Part shown: one piece after another, positions 63,013-64,000 of the stretch
Layout of the letters: every line of letters starts with the position of its first letter
How positions within the stretch are numbered: the stretch's first letter is position 1
Assembly: GCF_030412785.1 (NCBI RefSeq)
Contig: NZ_CP125295.1
Span: 6,324,001-6,388,000, forward strand
DNA length: 64,000 nt
From: Paraburkholderia sabiae
GTDB taxonomy: Bacteria > Pseudomonadota > Gammaproteobacteria > Burkholderiales > Burkholderiaceae
Reading direction: 5' to 3'
Notes under the pieces: model-generated
The model's database searches: none
What the model was told of the DNA's origin: nothing
Seen by the model: only the letters and a program-made list of their open reading frames with translations
Translations under genes and position numbers: made by a program

Positions 63013-63997
63013 AGGCGTATTGAAGAGCGCGCTCCTGCTGATGTCGATTGGCGAGGAAGAGGCGGCTCAGGTATTCAAGTTTCTGGGTCCGCGTGAAGTC
63101 CAGAAGATCGGCGTCGCGATGGCGTCGCTGAAGAACATCACGCGTGAACAGATCGACGAGGTGCTGCACGAGTTCGTCTCCGAGGCGGACAAGCACACTG
63201 CCCTGTCGCTCGATTCGAACGATTACATCCGCTCCGTGCTGACGAAGGCGCTCGGCGACGACAAGGCGGGCGCGATCATCGACCGTATCCTGCAAGGCAG
63301 CGATACGAGCGGCATCGAAGGTCTGAAGTGGATGGATTCGGCAGCTGTCGCCGAACTGATCAAGAACGAGCACCCGCAGATAATCGCGACGATCCTCGTG
63401 CACCTGGACCGCGATCAGGCGTCGGAAATCGTCGCCTGCTTCACGGAACGTCTGCGCAACGACGTGCTGCTGCGGATCGCGACGCTCGACGGCATTCAGC
63501 CCGCCGCGCTGCGCGAACTCGACGACGTGCTGACGGGCCTGCTCTCGGGCAGCGACAACCTGAAGCGCAGCCCGATGGGCGGCATTCGCACGGCAGCGGA
63601 AATTCTCAACTTCCTGCCGGGCAATCACGAAGAGTCGGTCATCGACAACGTCCGCCAGTACGACGCGGAACTCGCGCAGAAGATCATCGACCAGATGTTC
63701 GTGTTCGACAACCTGATCGACCTGGAAGACCGCGCGATCCAGCTGCTGCTGAAGGAAGTCGAGTCCGAGACGCTGATCATCTCGCTGAAGGGCGCGCAGC
63801 CCGCGCTGCGCCAGAAGTTCCTGTCGAACATGTCGCAGCGTGCAGCCGAGCTGCTCGCGGAAGACCTCGACGCACGCGGCCCGGTCCGCGTGTCGGAAGT
63901 GGAAACGCAACAGCGCAAGATCCTCCAGGTCGTGCGCAATCTCGCCGAATCGGGAGCAATCGTGATCGGCGGCAAGGCAGAAGATGCATATGTCTGA
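63002..63997 (+). CDS. fliG: Flagellar motor switch protein FliG
   Basis: A 331-residue C-ring protein that transmits torque and sets rotation sense. The N-terminal GVLKSALLLMSIGEEEAAQVFKFLGPREVQKIG domain, the middle EHPQIIATILVHLDRDQASEIVA with the EHPQ motif, and the C-terminal LKGAQPALRQKFLSNMSQRAAELLAEDLDARGPVRVSEVE (charged residues used in torque) are intact. It is translationally coupled to fliF upstream and probably to fliH downstream. Confidence 0.97.
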   Translation: MSTEGVLKSALLLMSIGEEEAAQVFKFLGPREVQKIGVAMASLKNITREQIDEVLHEFVSEADKHTALSLDSNDYIRSVLTKALGDDKAGAIIDRILQGSDTSGIEGLKWMDSAAVAELIKNEHPQIIATILVHLDRDQASEIVACFTERLRNDVLLRIATLDGIQPAALRELDDVLTGLLSGSDNLKRSPMGGIRTAAEILNFLPGNHEESVIDNVRQYDAELAQKIIDQMFVFDNLIDLEDRAIQLLLKEVESETLIISLKGAQPALRQKFLSNMSQRAAELLAEDLDARGPVRVSEVETQQRKILQVVRNLAESGAIVIGGKAEDAYV

Positions 63998-64000
63998 CCA
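63990..64000 (+). CDS. fliH: Probable start of fliH (partial)
   Basis: ATG TCT GAC CA begins at 63990, eight bases inside the end of fliG, and runs off the window. In this operon order the next gene is normally fliH, the regulator of the FliI export ATPase. Only three codons are seen, so the call rests on gene order and overlap style. Confidence 0.45.

Noticed and set aside
1..64000. tRNA, rRNA, CRISPR array or insertion sequence
   Set aside because: No T-loop-like GTTCGAATC cloverleaf, no spaced direct-repeat array and no transposase-like protein with flanking inverted repeats was seen on either strand.

Overview
The window looks like part of the main chromosome of a Paraburkholderia/Burkholderia-type betaproteobacterium. 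The DNA is GC-rich with strong GC3 coding bias. Housekeeping genes sit in typical Burkholderiaceae order (glmU-glmS, ttcA-folB, cca beside a GST gene, ahcY-metF behind an SAH riboswitch), and a fli cluster lies at the right edge. Genus is inferred from gene content and style only. I see no rRNA, tRNA, insertion sequence, prophage or CRISPR array.

Layout. 1-6 kb: 3' end of an OmpW-type porin, a LysE exporter, a beta-hydroxyacid dehydrogenase, a Mut7-C RNase-like protein, small unknown genes and an EamA transporter. 6.2-10.6 kb: an MFS transporter divergent from a membrane diguanylate cyclase, then a second, soluble cyclase. 10.6-14.1 kb: a LacI regulator divergent from a phytanoyl-CoA-dioxygenase-like gene and a Gfo/Idh/MocA dehydrogenase, probably a catabolic unit. 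14.1-15.7 kb: a gene-poor stretch with a lower-GC degenerate short repeat, one small gene and a group of DnaA-box-like sites. 15.7-26.7 kb: methyltransferase, glmS, glmU, ttcA, folB, a FolM-like reductase, MidA-type methyltransferase, cca, GST and an NDUFA9-like protein. 26.8-29.4 kb: a lytic transglycosylase lipoprotein and 5-formyl-THF cyclo-ligase, followed by a branched palindromic element.

30.2-34.7 kb is a tight 5-oxoproline operon (pxpB-pxpC-pxpA-DUF969-DUF979) with a divergent winged-helix regulator. 34.9-44.3 kb holds a TPR protein, a TraB/GumN protein and a peptide ABC transporter (dppBCDF) with two tandem dppA paralogues, each with its own promoter-like sequence. 44.4-47.4 kb is the methyl cycle operon (ahcY, small membrane protein, metF) led by an SAH riboswitch. 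47.4-52.5 kb: glycosyltransferase, LrgA/LrgB with a divergent LysR gene, and a large DUF937-OmpA fusion. 52.6-57.8 kb: a GMC oxidoreductase divergent from an AidB-type acyl-CoA dehydrogenase and a coniferyl-type aldehyde dehydrogenase. 57.8-64 kb: flagellar genes fliS-fliT-fliK-flhB-like and fliE on the minus strand, fliF-fliG-(fliH) on the plus strand.

Most genes fall in ordinary families. The less ordinary material is mainly non-coding: an 11-bp tandem repeat between the MFS and cyclase genes, the decayed repeat tract near 14.4 kb, the DnaA-box-like group near 15.5 kb, the branched palindrome near 29.45 kb, and a good sigma-28 promoter match in front of fliS. Among proteins, the DUF969/DUF979 membrane pair tied to oxoprolinase and the DUF937-TM-OmpA fusion are the least understood. 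I did not find a convincing wholly new system.
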